Assembly: GCA_003343885.1 (NCBI GenBank)
Contig: QAKH01000018.1
Coordinates: 1 to 28,344, forward strand
Source of the DNA: Clostridiales bacterium
Lineage (GTDB): Bacteria > Bacillota > Clostridia > Oscillospirales > CAG-382
Direction of reading: 5' to 3'
Length of the DNA stretch: 28,344 nt
Under the pieces are notes generated by a model. The model was not told where the DNA came from. It worked only from the letters and a program-made list of their open reading frames with translations, and ran no database searches. A program made the position numbers and the translations under genes. This document shows, in pieces, positions 8,793 through 15,329 of the stretch. Numbering within the stretch: the stretch's first letter is position 1; each line of letters opens with the position of its first letter.

Positions 8793-8816
8793 AATATAGT
8801 ACCAGAATATAGTACC
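8793..8816. repeat. Short direct repeat between hydratase and icd
   Basis: The 11-mer AATATAGTACC occurs at 8793-8803 and again at 8806-8816, two bases apart, in the 78-base gap between the two genes. It could be slippage or a binding site. Confidence 0.6.
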
Positions 8817-8853
8817 CAAATTAAAAGGTAACATGAGTAAAGGAGCAGCGACA

Positions 8854-10068
8854 GTGCAGAAAATTCAGATGAAAACGCCTTTAGTCGAGATGGACGGCGA
8901 CGAGATGACCAGAATTATCTGGAAAATGATTAAAGAAGAGCTTATTGAGCCGTTTGTCGAGCTCAAAACCGAATACTACGACCTTGGACTTCCGGAACGT
9001 GACCGTACCGATGACAAGGTTACATACGACGCAAGCTATGCCGCAAAAAAATACGGCGTTGCGGTAAAATGCGCAACAATCACGCCTAACGCACAGCGTG
9101 TTGAGGAATATAAGCTTAAACAGATGTGGAAAAGCCCCAACGGGACCATAAGAGCCATTCTTGACGGAACCGTTTTCCGTGCGCCCATAATTATCGACAG
9201 TATAAAACCGGTGGTAAAAAACTGGAAAAAGCCGATAACGATAGCAAGACATGCGTACGGCGACGTGTATAAGGCTACCGAATACAGAGTGCCCGGCAAA
9301 GGAAAGGCGGAGCTTGTTTTCACCGGAGAAGACGGAACTGTATTCAGAGAAACAATATATGATTTCGAGTGCCCGGGCGTAATTCAGGGACAGTATAACA
9401 AAGACAGCTCCATTCGCTCTTTTGCTCATTCCTGCTTTAAGTATGCGTTGGATACTAATCAGGACCTGTGGTTTTCCACAAAGGATACTATCAGCAAAAA
9501 ATATGACCATACATTTAAAGATATTTTTGCAGAGATTTACGAAAACGAGTATAAGGACGCTTTCGAGAAAAAAGGCATAGAGTATTTTTATACCCTCATA
9601 GATGACGCCGTGGCGAGAGTAATAAGAAGCGAAGGCGGCTATATCTGGGCGTGCAAGAATTACGACGGCGACGTCATGAGCGATATGGTGTCAACAGCGT
9701 TCGGCTCTCTTGCGATGATGACAAGCGTTCTTGTAAGCCCCGAAGGAAACTATGAGTACGAGGCGGCGCACGGAACTGTTACAAGACACTACTATAAGTA
9801 CCTTGCCGGAGAAGAAACATCAACAAATCCGATGGCTACCATTTACGCATGGACGGGAGCTCTCAGAAAAAGAGGGGAACTCGACGGACTTGACGCACTT
9901 TGCGCTTTTGCCGACGCACTTGAAAAGTCATGCATAGATACCCTTAACGACGGAATTATGACAAAGGACCTTGTCGGTCTTGCCGAGGGAATAGACGCGA
10001 AAGCCGTTACGACCTCAGGCTTTATCAGCGAGATAAGAAAGAGACTGGAAAAGAATCTCGCCTGCTGA
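8854..10068 (+). CDS. icd: NADP-type isocitrate dehydrogenase (dimeric, eukaryote-like class)
   Basis: The 404-residue enzyme converts isocitrate to 2-oxoglutarate with reduction of NADP. It has the class signature MKTPLVEMDGDEMTR at the N terminus, the substrate loop SPNGTIR followed by GTVFRAP, the metal-binding stretch KNYDGDVMSD, and the cofactor segment HGTVTRH. An in-frame ATG exists at 8833, but the GTG at 8854 is preceded by AAAGGAG (8839-8845) at eight bases and gives the usual family N terminus, so I chose it. It is co-transcribed with the aconitase-like gene and closed by a strong terminator. Confidence 0.92.
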   Translation: MQKIQMKTPLVEMDGDEMTRIIWKMIKEELIEPFVELKTEYYDLGLPERDRTDDKVTYDASYAAKKYGVAVKCATITPNAQRVEEYKLKQMWKSPNGTIRAILDGTVFRAPIIIDSIKPVVKNWKKPITIARHAYGDVYKATEYRVPGKGKAELVFTGEDGTVFRETIYDFECPGVIQGQYNKDSSIRSFAHSCFKYALDTNQDLWFSTKDTISKKYDHTFKDIFAEIYENEYKDAFEKKGIEYFYTLIDDAVARVIRSEGGYIWACKNYDGDVMSDMVSTAFGSLAMMTSVLVSPEGNYEYEAAHGTVTRHYYKYLAGEETSTNPMATIYAWTGALRKRGELDGLDALCAFADALEKSCIDTLNDGIMTKDLVGLAEGIDAKAVTTSGFISEIRKRLEKNLAC

Positions 10069-10087
10069 AATTTATCACGGTTGTTTG

Positions 10088-10120
10088 AAAAACCACAGCT
10101 TTTACGGCTGTGGTTTTTTT
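10088..10120 (+). terminator. Rho-independent terminator after icd
   Basis: AAACCACAGC pairs with GCTGTGGTTT around a seven-base loop, followed by an uninterrupted T-run ending near 10120. Confidence 0.9.
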
Positions 10121-10178
10121 ACATTTAGTTTTATATTGATGAGTATGCAAAAATAAAGAATTAAATAATAAAAACGTA

Positions 10179-10207
10179 TTGACAAACGAGATAAAGTTTG
10201 ATATGTT
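10179..10207 (+). promoter_or_regulatory. Promoter of the ABC exporter gene (TTGACA-N17-TATGTT)
   Basis: TTGACA at 10179-10184 and TATGTT at 10202-10207 are spaced 17 bases and lie 42 bases before the start codon. Confidence 0.75.
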
Positions 10208-10248
10208 ATTCAGGGCATTCAAAATACTGTTTTTCGGAGGACGGCGTT

Positions 10249-12126
10249 ATGAAAAATTCACCGGACAAAACTGCAGAAAAAATCGAAAAAAATGGCGTTT
10301 ACAATGATAACAAAAGTCCCGGTACAACTGGTGAAGAGGTATTTACCGACGAAGAAGTAAAAATTCTTGAAAAGGAACTGATAGAAACCTATATCCGTTC
10401 ATCGGACAGCCCGGTAAAAACACTTTTCAAAATGTACAAGAAGTACATACCCGAAATAATCCTCTCTCTGATTTTCTACTTTTTGAAGACTCTTCCGGTT
10501 ATGGTTTTGCCGATAATAACTGCCGAAATCATTAACCTTGTGACCAAACCGCCGGAGGATTTTATCAAACCTCTCATAATTTATATTGTTATCATGGCTC
10601 TTCTTTTTCTCCTCAACATACCAACACATATGCTTCATATCAAATTTCACAGCATTGTTTCAAGAAAAGTGGAGGCGGGGCTGAGGGGAGCTATGGTGCG
10701 AAAGCTTCAGCACCTGTCTATAACTTTCCATAAGGAAATGCAGTCCGGACGTATCCAGTCGAAGCTTATGAGAGACGTTGAAACGATACATGAGCTGTCA
10801 ACTCATTTGTTTACTACAATTCCCGGAATAATTATCAATATGGTGACAGCCCTTATTGTGGTGCTTACAACCAACCTCACGGTTTTCGGATTTTTTGTGC
10901 TGTGTATCCCGTGTGCGGTAATAACAGTCAGAGCGTTCCGCAGACCGATTGGCGACAGCAACAGAAAGTTCCGCCGGAACATGGAAAACACGTCGGCAAA
11001 TCTTATGGATATGGTTGAGATGACGCCGATAACCCGTGCCCATGCGCTTGAGAACAGGGAAGTCAATAAAATGACCTCTATACTCAATACCCTTGCCAAT
11101 ACCGGTTTTAAGCTCGATATGGTTACAGCGCTGTTCGGCTCAATATCCTGGGTTATCTTCCAGCTGTTCCAGTTTTTCTGCCTTGTGTTTTCAGCATGTA
11201 TGGCATACGCGGGAAATATAGGAGTAGGGGATATATCGTTATACCAGCAGTATTTTACCATGCTTACCGGACAGGTGTCGTCAATAATAGGACTTATGCC
11301 GATAATAACAAAAGGATTTGAGTCTATTTCTTCAGTCGGTGAAATCCTTGCGTCAATGGATGTTGAAGATAATACCGGAAAAATAAAAATGACAGACTTG
11401 AAAGGCGACTATGAATTTAAAGACGTGTATTTTTCGTACGAGGACGATCAGCCGCTTCTTCAGGGGATGAACATGAAAATAAACGCCGGTGAAACGGTAG
11501 CTTTTGTCGGTGAATCCGGTTCGGGAAAAACAACGCTGTTGAACCTGATTATAGGATTTAATCTGCCAAACTCCGGTGAGCTCACCGTTGACGGACATGA
11601 TATACGCGACATAGACCTTCATAGTTACAGAAAACATATTTCGATAGTTCCGCAAAACAGCGTTCTGTTTACCGGTACAATACGTGAAAATATCACTTAC
11701 GGACGACCGAATGTCACGGATGAAGAGTTGAATACCGCACTGGAAGCGGCTCGCCTTACAGATTTTATAAATTCACTGCCAAAGGGCGTGGATACTCCGC
11801 TCGAGGAACACGGTGCTAACCTTTCCGGAGGACAAAGACAGCGTCTGTCGATTGCCAGAGCGATAATAAGAAATCCTCAGGTAATAATTCTCGACGAAGC
11901 AACAAGTGCTCTTGACAGCGTGTCCGAAAGACAGATACAGGATGCAATAAATAACCTCACGCAAGACAGAACAACATTTATTGTTGCTCACCGCCTTTCA
12001 ACAATTAAGAACGCTGATAAGATAGCTGTAATAAAGAACGGAAAATGTGTTGAGATGGGTACGTTTGACGATCTTATGGAAAAACAGGGAGAATTTTATA
12101 AGTTAAGAACCCTCCAACAAATATGA
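10249..12126 (+). CDS. ABC exporter half-transporter (permease fused to ATPase)
   Basis: The 625-residue protein has a charged cytoplasmic extension of about 60 residues, a six-helix type I exporter membrane domain (about 65-365), and a C-terminal nucleotide-binding domain. All ATPase motifs are intact: Walker A GESGSGKT 421-428, Q-loop VPQN, signature LSGGQ 525-529, Walker B VIILDE 545-550 and H-loop His581. It should export a lipid, peptide or drug as a dimer. It stands alone with its own promoter and no partner gene, so it is probably a homodimer. The ATG at 10249 follows CGGAGG by eight bases; the promoter excludes starts further upstream. The substrate is unknown. Confidence 0.9.
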   Translation: MKNSPDKTAEKIEKNGVYNDNKSPGTTGEEVFTDEEVKILEKELIETYIRSSDSPVKTLFKMYKKYIPEIILSLIFYFLKTLPVMVLPIITAEIINLVTKPPEDFIKPLIIYIVIMALLFLLNIPTHMLHIKFHSIVSRKVEAGLRGAMVRKLQHLSITFHKEMQSGRIQSKLMRDVETIHELSTHLFTTIPGIIINMVTALIVVLTTNLTVFGFFVLCIPCAVITVRAFRRPIGDSNRKFRRNMENTSANLMDMVEMTPITRAHALENREVNKMTSILNTLANTGFKLDMVTALFGSISWVIFQLFQFFCLVFSACMAYAGNIGVGDISLYQQYFTMLTGQVSSIIGLMPIITKGFESISSVGEILASMDVEDNTGKIKMTDLKGDYEFKDVYFSYEDDQPLLQGMNMKINAGETVAFVGESGSGKTTLLNLIIGFNLPNSGELTVDGHDIRDIDLHSYRKHISIVPQNSVLFTGTIRENITYGRPNVTDEELNTALEAARLTDFINSLPKGVDTPLEEHGANLSGGQRQRLSIARAIIRNPQVIILDEATSALDSVSERQIQDAINNLTQDRTTFIVAHRLSTIKNADKIAVIKNGKCVEMGTFDDLMEKQGEFYKLRTLQQI

Positions 12127-12191
12127 GAAAGGTTAGACGGTAAAACTTGTCAGCAATATTTAAAATAATAATTAATTTTTGTTATTTTGTA

Positions 12192-12220
12192 TTGCGGTTT
12201 ACATAATATTATAATATAAT
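12192..12220 (+). promoter_or_regulatory. Promoter of the HD-domain gene (TTGCGG-N17-TATAAT)
   Basis: A TTGCGG -35 (12192-12197) and a consensus -10 (12215-12220) are spaced 17 bases. The -10 abuts a perfect tandem repeat that would cover the transcript start. Confidence 0.6.
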
Positions 12221-12248
12221 AATAAGTAGTGTCAAATAAGTAGTGTCA
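12221..12248. repeat. Perfect 14-bp tandem repeat at the transcript start of the HD gene
   Basis: AATAAGTAGTGTCA occurs twice with no gap (12221-12234, 12235-12248), immediately after the -10 box and 30 bases before the start codon. The position suits a tandem operator or an mRNA leader element. Confidence 0.8.
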
Positions 12249-12278
12249 TAGACTTTTCAGATTGTCGGAGGGCAAACA

Positions 12279-12791
12279 ATGATAAATAGATTAAGCGATG
12301 AAAATAAAAAACTGTTTATGGATATTGTCGGTGAGCTGTGCGAAAATGGGAAGGTGTTGTCAATGGATAACCTTAAACAGCACGGGAACACAACTTGTCT
12401 TATGCACAGCCTTGCTGTAGCGTATTACAGTCTTTTGTTTGTTGATAAGTATAATATAAAATGCGATAAACGAAGCTTAGTACGGGGTGCTGTGCTCCAC
12501 GATTATTTCCTGTATGACTGGCATGTGCCGGATACCCGCGGAAAGCATAAGCTTCATGGATTTACGCATCCTTCCGAGGCTCTCAAGAATGCTAAAGAGG
12601 ATTTTGAGCTAAATGAAATTGAGTGTAATATAATAGCCCGTCATATGTTTCCGCTTACTCCTAAGCCGCCGCGCTTCAGAGAGTCTGCAATTGTCAGCCT
12701 TATGGATAAATATTGTGCAATAGCGGAGTTTTTCTCAAAAAAACCGTATTCAGCACACAGCCGCCTGTTTTTGGCGTCATGCTCGATATAA
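12279..12791 (+). CDS. HD-domain phosphohydrolase
   Basis: The 170-residue soluble protein carries the metal-binding HD set: His43 in the first helix, His74-Asp75 in AVLHDYFLYDWH, a later histidine His122 in IARHMFP, and Asp143 in SLMDKYCA. Proteins of this type hydrolyse phosphate esters or nucleotides; the specific substrate is not evident. The ATG follows CGGAGGG. The gene has its own promoter with a tandem repeat at its presumed transcript start, suggesting dedicated control. It converges with the yitT-like gene, and both may use the hairpin at 12852-12880. Confidence 0.8.
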   Translation: MINRLSDENKKLFMDIVGELCENGKVLSMDNLKQHGNTTCLMHSLAVAYYSLLFVDKYNIKCDKRSLVRGAVLHDYFLYDWHVPDTRGKHKLHGFTHPSEALKNAKEDFELNEIECNIIARHMFPLTPKPPRFRESAIVSLMDKYCAIAEFFSKKPYSAHSRLFLASCSI

Positions 12792-12851
12792 GTAAGCAGT
12801 CATGTGTTTTTTATTCAACTTTTATAAGTTTGATAAAATAAAATAAACGAA

Positions 12852-12880
12852 AAAACGGTTGTCAGTTCGACAGCCGTTTT
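12852..12880. terminator. Convergent terminator between HD gene and yitT-like gene
   Basis: AAAACGGTTGTC (12852-12863) pairs with GACAGCCGTTTT (12869-12880) with one G-U pair. On the minus strand a six-base T-run follows, so it terminates the yitT-like transcript well; on the plus strand the T-run is shorter, so it may serve the HD gene less efficiently. Confidence 0.8.
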
Positions 12881-12899
12881 GGTTTGTTGTAAGTATCAT

Positions 12900-12968
12900 T
12901 TATTTCATGAGCTTTATAGTGTAGACGGCTTTTCCGTTGCCGCTGTATTCGAAAATCAACATCAGTTG
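12900..12968 (-). other. 20-codon reading frame or gene remnant after the yitT-like stop
   Basis: On the minus strand, in another frame, an ATG next to the yitT-like stop (TGATG overlap) opens a 20-codon frame that ends near 12900 with TAA. The peptide contains EYSGNGKAVYTIKLMK, which reads like the beta-strand C-terminal end of a larger protein. It may be the residue of a deleted gene or a coincidental frame. Confidence 0.25.
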
Positions 12969-13600
12969 CTTTTGTCAGGATTTGCTGCCTTGTCAGATGA
13001 CGAATTTTTCACTCTAACTCTCTGCATAAGTCCGATAATTTGACCGGAAAGAATAACGGTAAGCAAAGAATAAGCTATGCGTGTTACGGGAATATATGTA
13101 AGAGACAGCACAAGCACTATCACATCACTTATAAGGTATATCCACTGTATTTTTATTTTTGATAAATGAGAAATACTCATGGCAAGCGCATCATCTCCGC
13201 TGGGCGCACCACCTGCTCTCACACTTAATCCTGCTCCTATTCCCACAAATAATGCCCCCACAATTGCCGCAGCAAAAGGGTAAAGAGCTATGTCAGGGTA
13301 AACGTGACCGAATTGCTCGAAAATAAAATATGCTGCAGAAAAGCCGATACTTGAAATCACAGAGTACCAAAGAAACTCACGCCCAAGCATACGGATTCCG
13401 AATAGATAGCACGCAAGATTCAGAATAAGGCCTGAAACGGACGGAGAAATGCCAAAATGGTGTTCCAAGAGCAGAGTAAGTCCAAGTACGCCGCCTTCAG
13501 TTACTCCGGAAAGCGAGTGCACATTATATAGCCCAAAGGCTAATACCGCACTTCCTATAATAGTCAGTATGCAGTTTTTTATCTTAATTTTTCCAAACAT
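12962..13600 (-). CDS. YitT/YczE-like integral membrane protein
   Basis: The 212-residue protein is highly hydrophobic, with about five or six membrane helices, and has the motif AGGAPSGDDALAM (about 130-142), comparable to the glycine-rich GG-TGGTD segment of the YitT/DUF161 family. It lacks the soluble C-terminal DUF2179 domain of full-length YitT proteins (about 280 residues), so it belongs to the short type. Its function is unknown. The start chosen (ATG, complement of 13598-13600) is preceded by GAGGTGATAAA; the longer frame would run into the tRNA terminator. It ends in a polar, serine-rich tail. It is transcribed toward the HD gene. Confidence 0.75.
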   Translation of the reverse strand: MFGKIKIKNCILTIIGSAVLAFGLYNVHSLSGVTEGGVLGLTLLLEHHFGISPSVSGLILNLACYLFGIRMLGREFLWYSVISSIGFSAAYFIFEQFGHVYPDIALYPFAAAIVGALFVGIGAGLSVRAGGAPSGDDALAMSISHLSKIKIQWIYLISDVIVLVLSLTYIPVTRIAYSLLTVILSGQIIGLMQRVRVKNSSSDKAANPDKSN

Positions 13601-13622
13601 TTTATCACCTCTTAAATACCAC

Positions 13623-13651
13623 ATATGACCCCCGGCATTTGCCGAGGTCAA
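13623..13651 (-). promoter_or_regulatory. Possible yitT promoter overlapped by a palindrome
   Basis: On the minus strand TTGACC (13651-13646) and TCATAT (13628-13623) are spaced 17 bases. The spacer is almost entirely an inverted repeat (GACC-CC-CGGCA / TGCCG-A-GGTC, 13627-13649), a typical place for a repressor or MerR-like operator. The -10 is weak. Confidence 0.4.
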
Positions 13652-13712
13652 TAAAACGGTTGTCATGTTTGCGGCTGCCACAAAAAAGCTCGTCTTTGTA
13701 ACGGATACAAAA

Positions 13713-13750
13713 GAAAAAAGCCTCGAACGCATAAATCACGTCGAGACTTT
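13713..13750 (-). terminator. Terminator of the tRNA-Ser gene
   Basis: On the minus strand AAGTCTCGA pairs with TCGAGGCTT (one G-U pair) and is followed by TTTTTTC. It begins five bases after the tRNA CCA end. Confidence 0.8.
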
Positions 13751-13754
13751 CCTT

Positions 13755-13846
13755 TGGCGGAGAAGGAGGGATTCGAACCCTCGAACCGCTTTTAACGGTT
13801 ACACGATTTCCAGTCGTGCGCGCTCGACCAACTACGCGACTTCTCC
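13755..13846 (-). tRNA. tRNA-Ser (anticodon GGA), CCA encoded
   Basis: The minus-strand sequence folds into a class II tRNA: acceptor GGAGAAG/CTTCTCC, anticodon stem CACGA/TCGTG with loop CTGGAAA (anticodon GGA), a long variable arm with ACCG/CGGT pairing, and a T arm GAGGG-TTCGAAT-CCCTC. Discriminator G and CCA are encoded at 13758-13755. It reads UCC and UCU codons. Confidence 0.95.
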
Positions 13847-13866
13847 AAAACTCAGTTGACTATGAA

Positions 13867-13895
13867 AGTATATCACAATATATTTTGCTTGTCAA
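13867..13895 (-). promoter_or_regulatory. Promoter of tRNA-Ser (TTGACA-N17-TATACT)
   Basis: On the minus strand TTGACA (13895-13890) and TATACT (13872-13867) are separated by 17 bases, about 20 bases from the tRNA 5' end. Confidence 0.85.
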
Positions 13896-14121
13896 CTGTT
13901 TTTACAAAAAATATCTGAATACTTATTAAACTTTTTGTCTTACTGTAAAATATCAAAAAAATTCAGAATGTAACAGAGGATTTTGATTGAGAATTGGTTG
14001 AGAAGAAAATACGCATAATAATAAATATATTGATTGAGTTGGCTATTTTGTACTAAATTGCAAAATAAATGTCAATAATAATGGTTAAAAGGTAGAATTT
14101 TTTTCACCAAAACAAAAAAAC
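13896..14121. other. AT-rich divergent intergenic region
   Basis: This stretch between the divergent tRNA and rpsL promoters has no gene I can support. It is strongly AT-rich, with one weak hairpin (TATTTTG 14044-14050 / CAAAATA 14061-14067). The rpoB-rpoC genes that often precede rpsL are absent. Confidence 0.5.
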
Positions 14122-14150
14122 TTGACTTTAAGGAGAAAATAACTTATAAT
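14122..14150 (+). promoter_or_regulatory. Promoter of the str operon (TTGACT-N17-TATAAT)
   Basis: TTGACT at 14122-14127 and TATAAT at 14145-14150 are spaced 17 bases, giving a leader of about 70 bases before rpsL. Confidence 0.85.
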
Positions 14151-14226
14151 CAGTAAGTCGGTTAGTGTCAGTTATTATGCGTCATTGTAGCTGCACACGG
14201 CAATATTTTAGAATAGGAGGTGCGGT

Positions 14227-14640
14227 ATGCCAACCTTTAACCAATTAGTAAGAAAAGGACGCGAGGATTCAAAGAAGTCCAAGTCATCAGCTCTTTTGCA
14301 CGGCTTCAACACTCTGACCAAGCAGCAGACAGACGTAGCTGCTCCCCAGAAGAGAGGCGTTTGCACAAAGGTTTCGACCAAGACCCCGAAGAAGCCTAAC
14401 TCAGCTCTCAGAAAGATCGCAAGAGTCAGACTTACCAACGGAATAGAAGTAACTTCTTATATTCCCGGAATCGGTCACAACCTTCAGGAACACAGCGTTG
14501 TTCTTATCCGCGGCGGAAGAGTTAGGGACCTGCCTGGTGTACGTTATCACATAATCCGTGGTACGCTTGATACACAGGGCGTGGCAAAGAGAAATCAGTC
14601 GCGTTCAAAGTACGGTGCAAAGAGAGAAAAGAAGAAGTAA
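14227..14640 (+). CDS. rpsL: Ribosomal protein S12
   Basis: The 137-residue protein is a decoding-site component of the 30S subunit. Its length and N-terminal insert match Firmicutes S12. It has the QKRGVCT, TPKKPNSALRK and GHNLQEHSVVLIRGGRV blocks. Lys55 (equivalent to E. coli Lys43) is present, but residue 100, equivalent to E. coli Lys88, is Arg (RVRDLPG, codon AGG at 14524-14526), whereas Lys is nearly universal; Lys-to-Arg here is a known streptomycin-resistance change in other bacteria. The ATG follows TAGGAGGTG. It is first in the rpsL-rpsG-fusA operon. Confidence 0.98.
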   Translation: MPTFNQLVRKGREDSKKSKSSALLHGFNTLTKQQTDVAAPQKRGVCTKVSTKTPKKPNSALRKIARVRLTNGIEVTSYIPGIGHNLQEHSVVLIRGGRVRDLPGVRYHIIRGTLDTQGVAKRNQSRSKYGAKREKKK

Positions 14641-14650
14641 TAATATTGCT

Positions 14651-14680
14651 TTGACTTTTTGACCGTAAAAACGAGATAAT
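14651..14680 (+). promoter_or_regulatory. Possible internal promoter before rpsG
   Basis: TTGACT (14651-14656) and GATAAT (14675-14680) are spaced 18 bases in the unusually long 188-base rpsL-rpsG gap. The gap could also hold an S7 autoregulatory leader, as in other bacteria; I cannot identify its fold. Confidence 0.35.
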
Positions 14681-14828
14681 CGTTTAGATTGGTATTTTAG
14701 AGAGGTTAACCGCGCATTAATTATAGAAGTCATATATGATGCTTGCGGTGCAAATCTCTGAAGTGCTGACGAAAGGTAATCATTTCGAGTACCTGTGAAT
14801 TCATTTTTTTGTGAAGGAGGGAAGTATA

Positions 14829-15296
14829 GTGCCGAGAAGAGGTTCTGTACCCAAGAGAGACGTACTCCCGGATCCGCTGTACAATTCAAAGCTCGTAACA
14901 AAGCTTATCAATAATGTAATGTATGACGGTAAGAAGGGCGTAGCTCAGAAAATCGTATATGACGCATTTGAAATAATAAATGAAAAGGTGGGCGACCCGC
15001 TGGAAAACTTCCAGAAGGCGCTTGAGAACATTATGCCCGTTCTCGAAGTAAAGGCACGCCGTGTTGGCGGTTCGACTTATCAGGTTCCGATTGAAGTAAG
15101 ACCTGAGAGAAGACAGACACTCGGTCTGCGTTGGCTTACTGTTTATTCGCGTGCCAGAGGCGAGAAGAAAATGTCAGAGCGTCTTGCAGGAGAAATCATG
15201 GATGCTGTAAACGGACTTGGTTCCGCAGTAAAGAAACGTGAAGATACCCACAAGATGGCTGAAGCAAATAAGGCTTTTGCTCATTACAGATATTAA
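14829..15296 (+). CDS. rpsG: Ribosomal protein S7
   Basis: The 155-residue 30S head protein shows the family start PRRGSVPKRDVLPDPLYNS, the VGGSTYQVPIEVRPERR core and the C-terminal AHYRY. The start is GTG at 14829, preceded by AAGGAGG (14814-14820) at eight bases; a longer reading from 14811 would use the Shine-Dalgarno itself as coding sequence. It lies between rpsL and fusA as in the standard str operon. In other bacteria S7 is a primary rRNA binder that nucleates head assembly and can repress its own operon. Confidence 0.97.
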   Translation: MPRRGSVPKRDVLPDPLYNSKLVTKLINNVMYDGKKGVAQKIVYDAFEIINEKVGDPLENFQKALENIMPVLEVKARRVGGSTYQVPIEVRPERRQTLGLRWLTVYSRARGEKKMSERLAGEIMDAVNGLGSAVKKREDTHKMAEANKAFAHYRY

Positions 15297-15329
15297 TTCC
15301 GCTTTGCGAATAAATAAAGGAGAAAATAA

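Noticed and set aside
8833..8853. ATG at 8833 as the icd start
   Set aside because: The GTG at 8854 has an ideal AAAGGAG and gives the conserved N terminus; the seven extra residues would be translated from the ribosome binding site itself.
13665..13859. Plus-strand frame across the tRNA (contains RRRRDSNPRTAF)
   Set aside because: This is the familiar false translation of the antisense strand of a tRNA gene.
14177..14248. Small frame in the rpsL leader (starts MRHCSC)
   Set aside because: It has no ribosome binding site and runs through the rpsL Shine-Dalgarno and start; no supporting signal.
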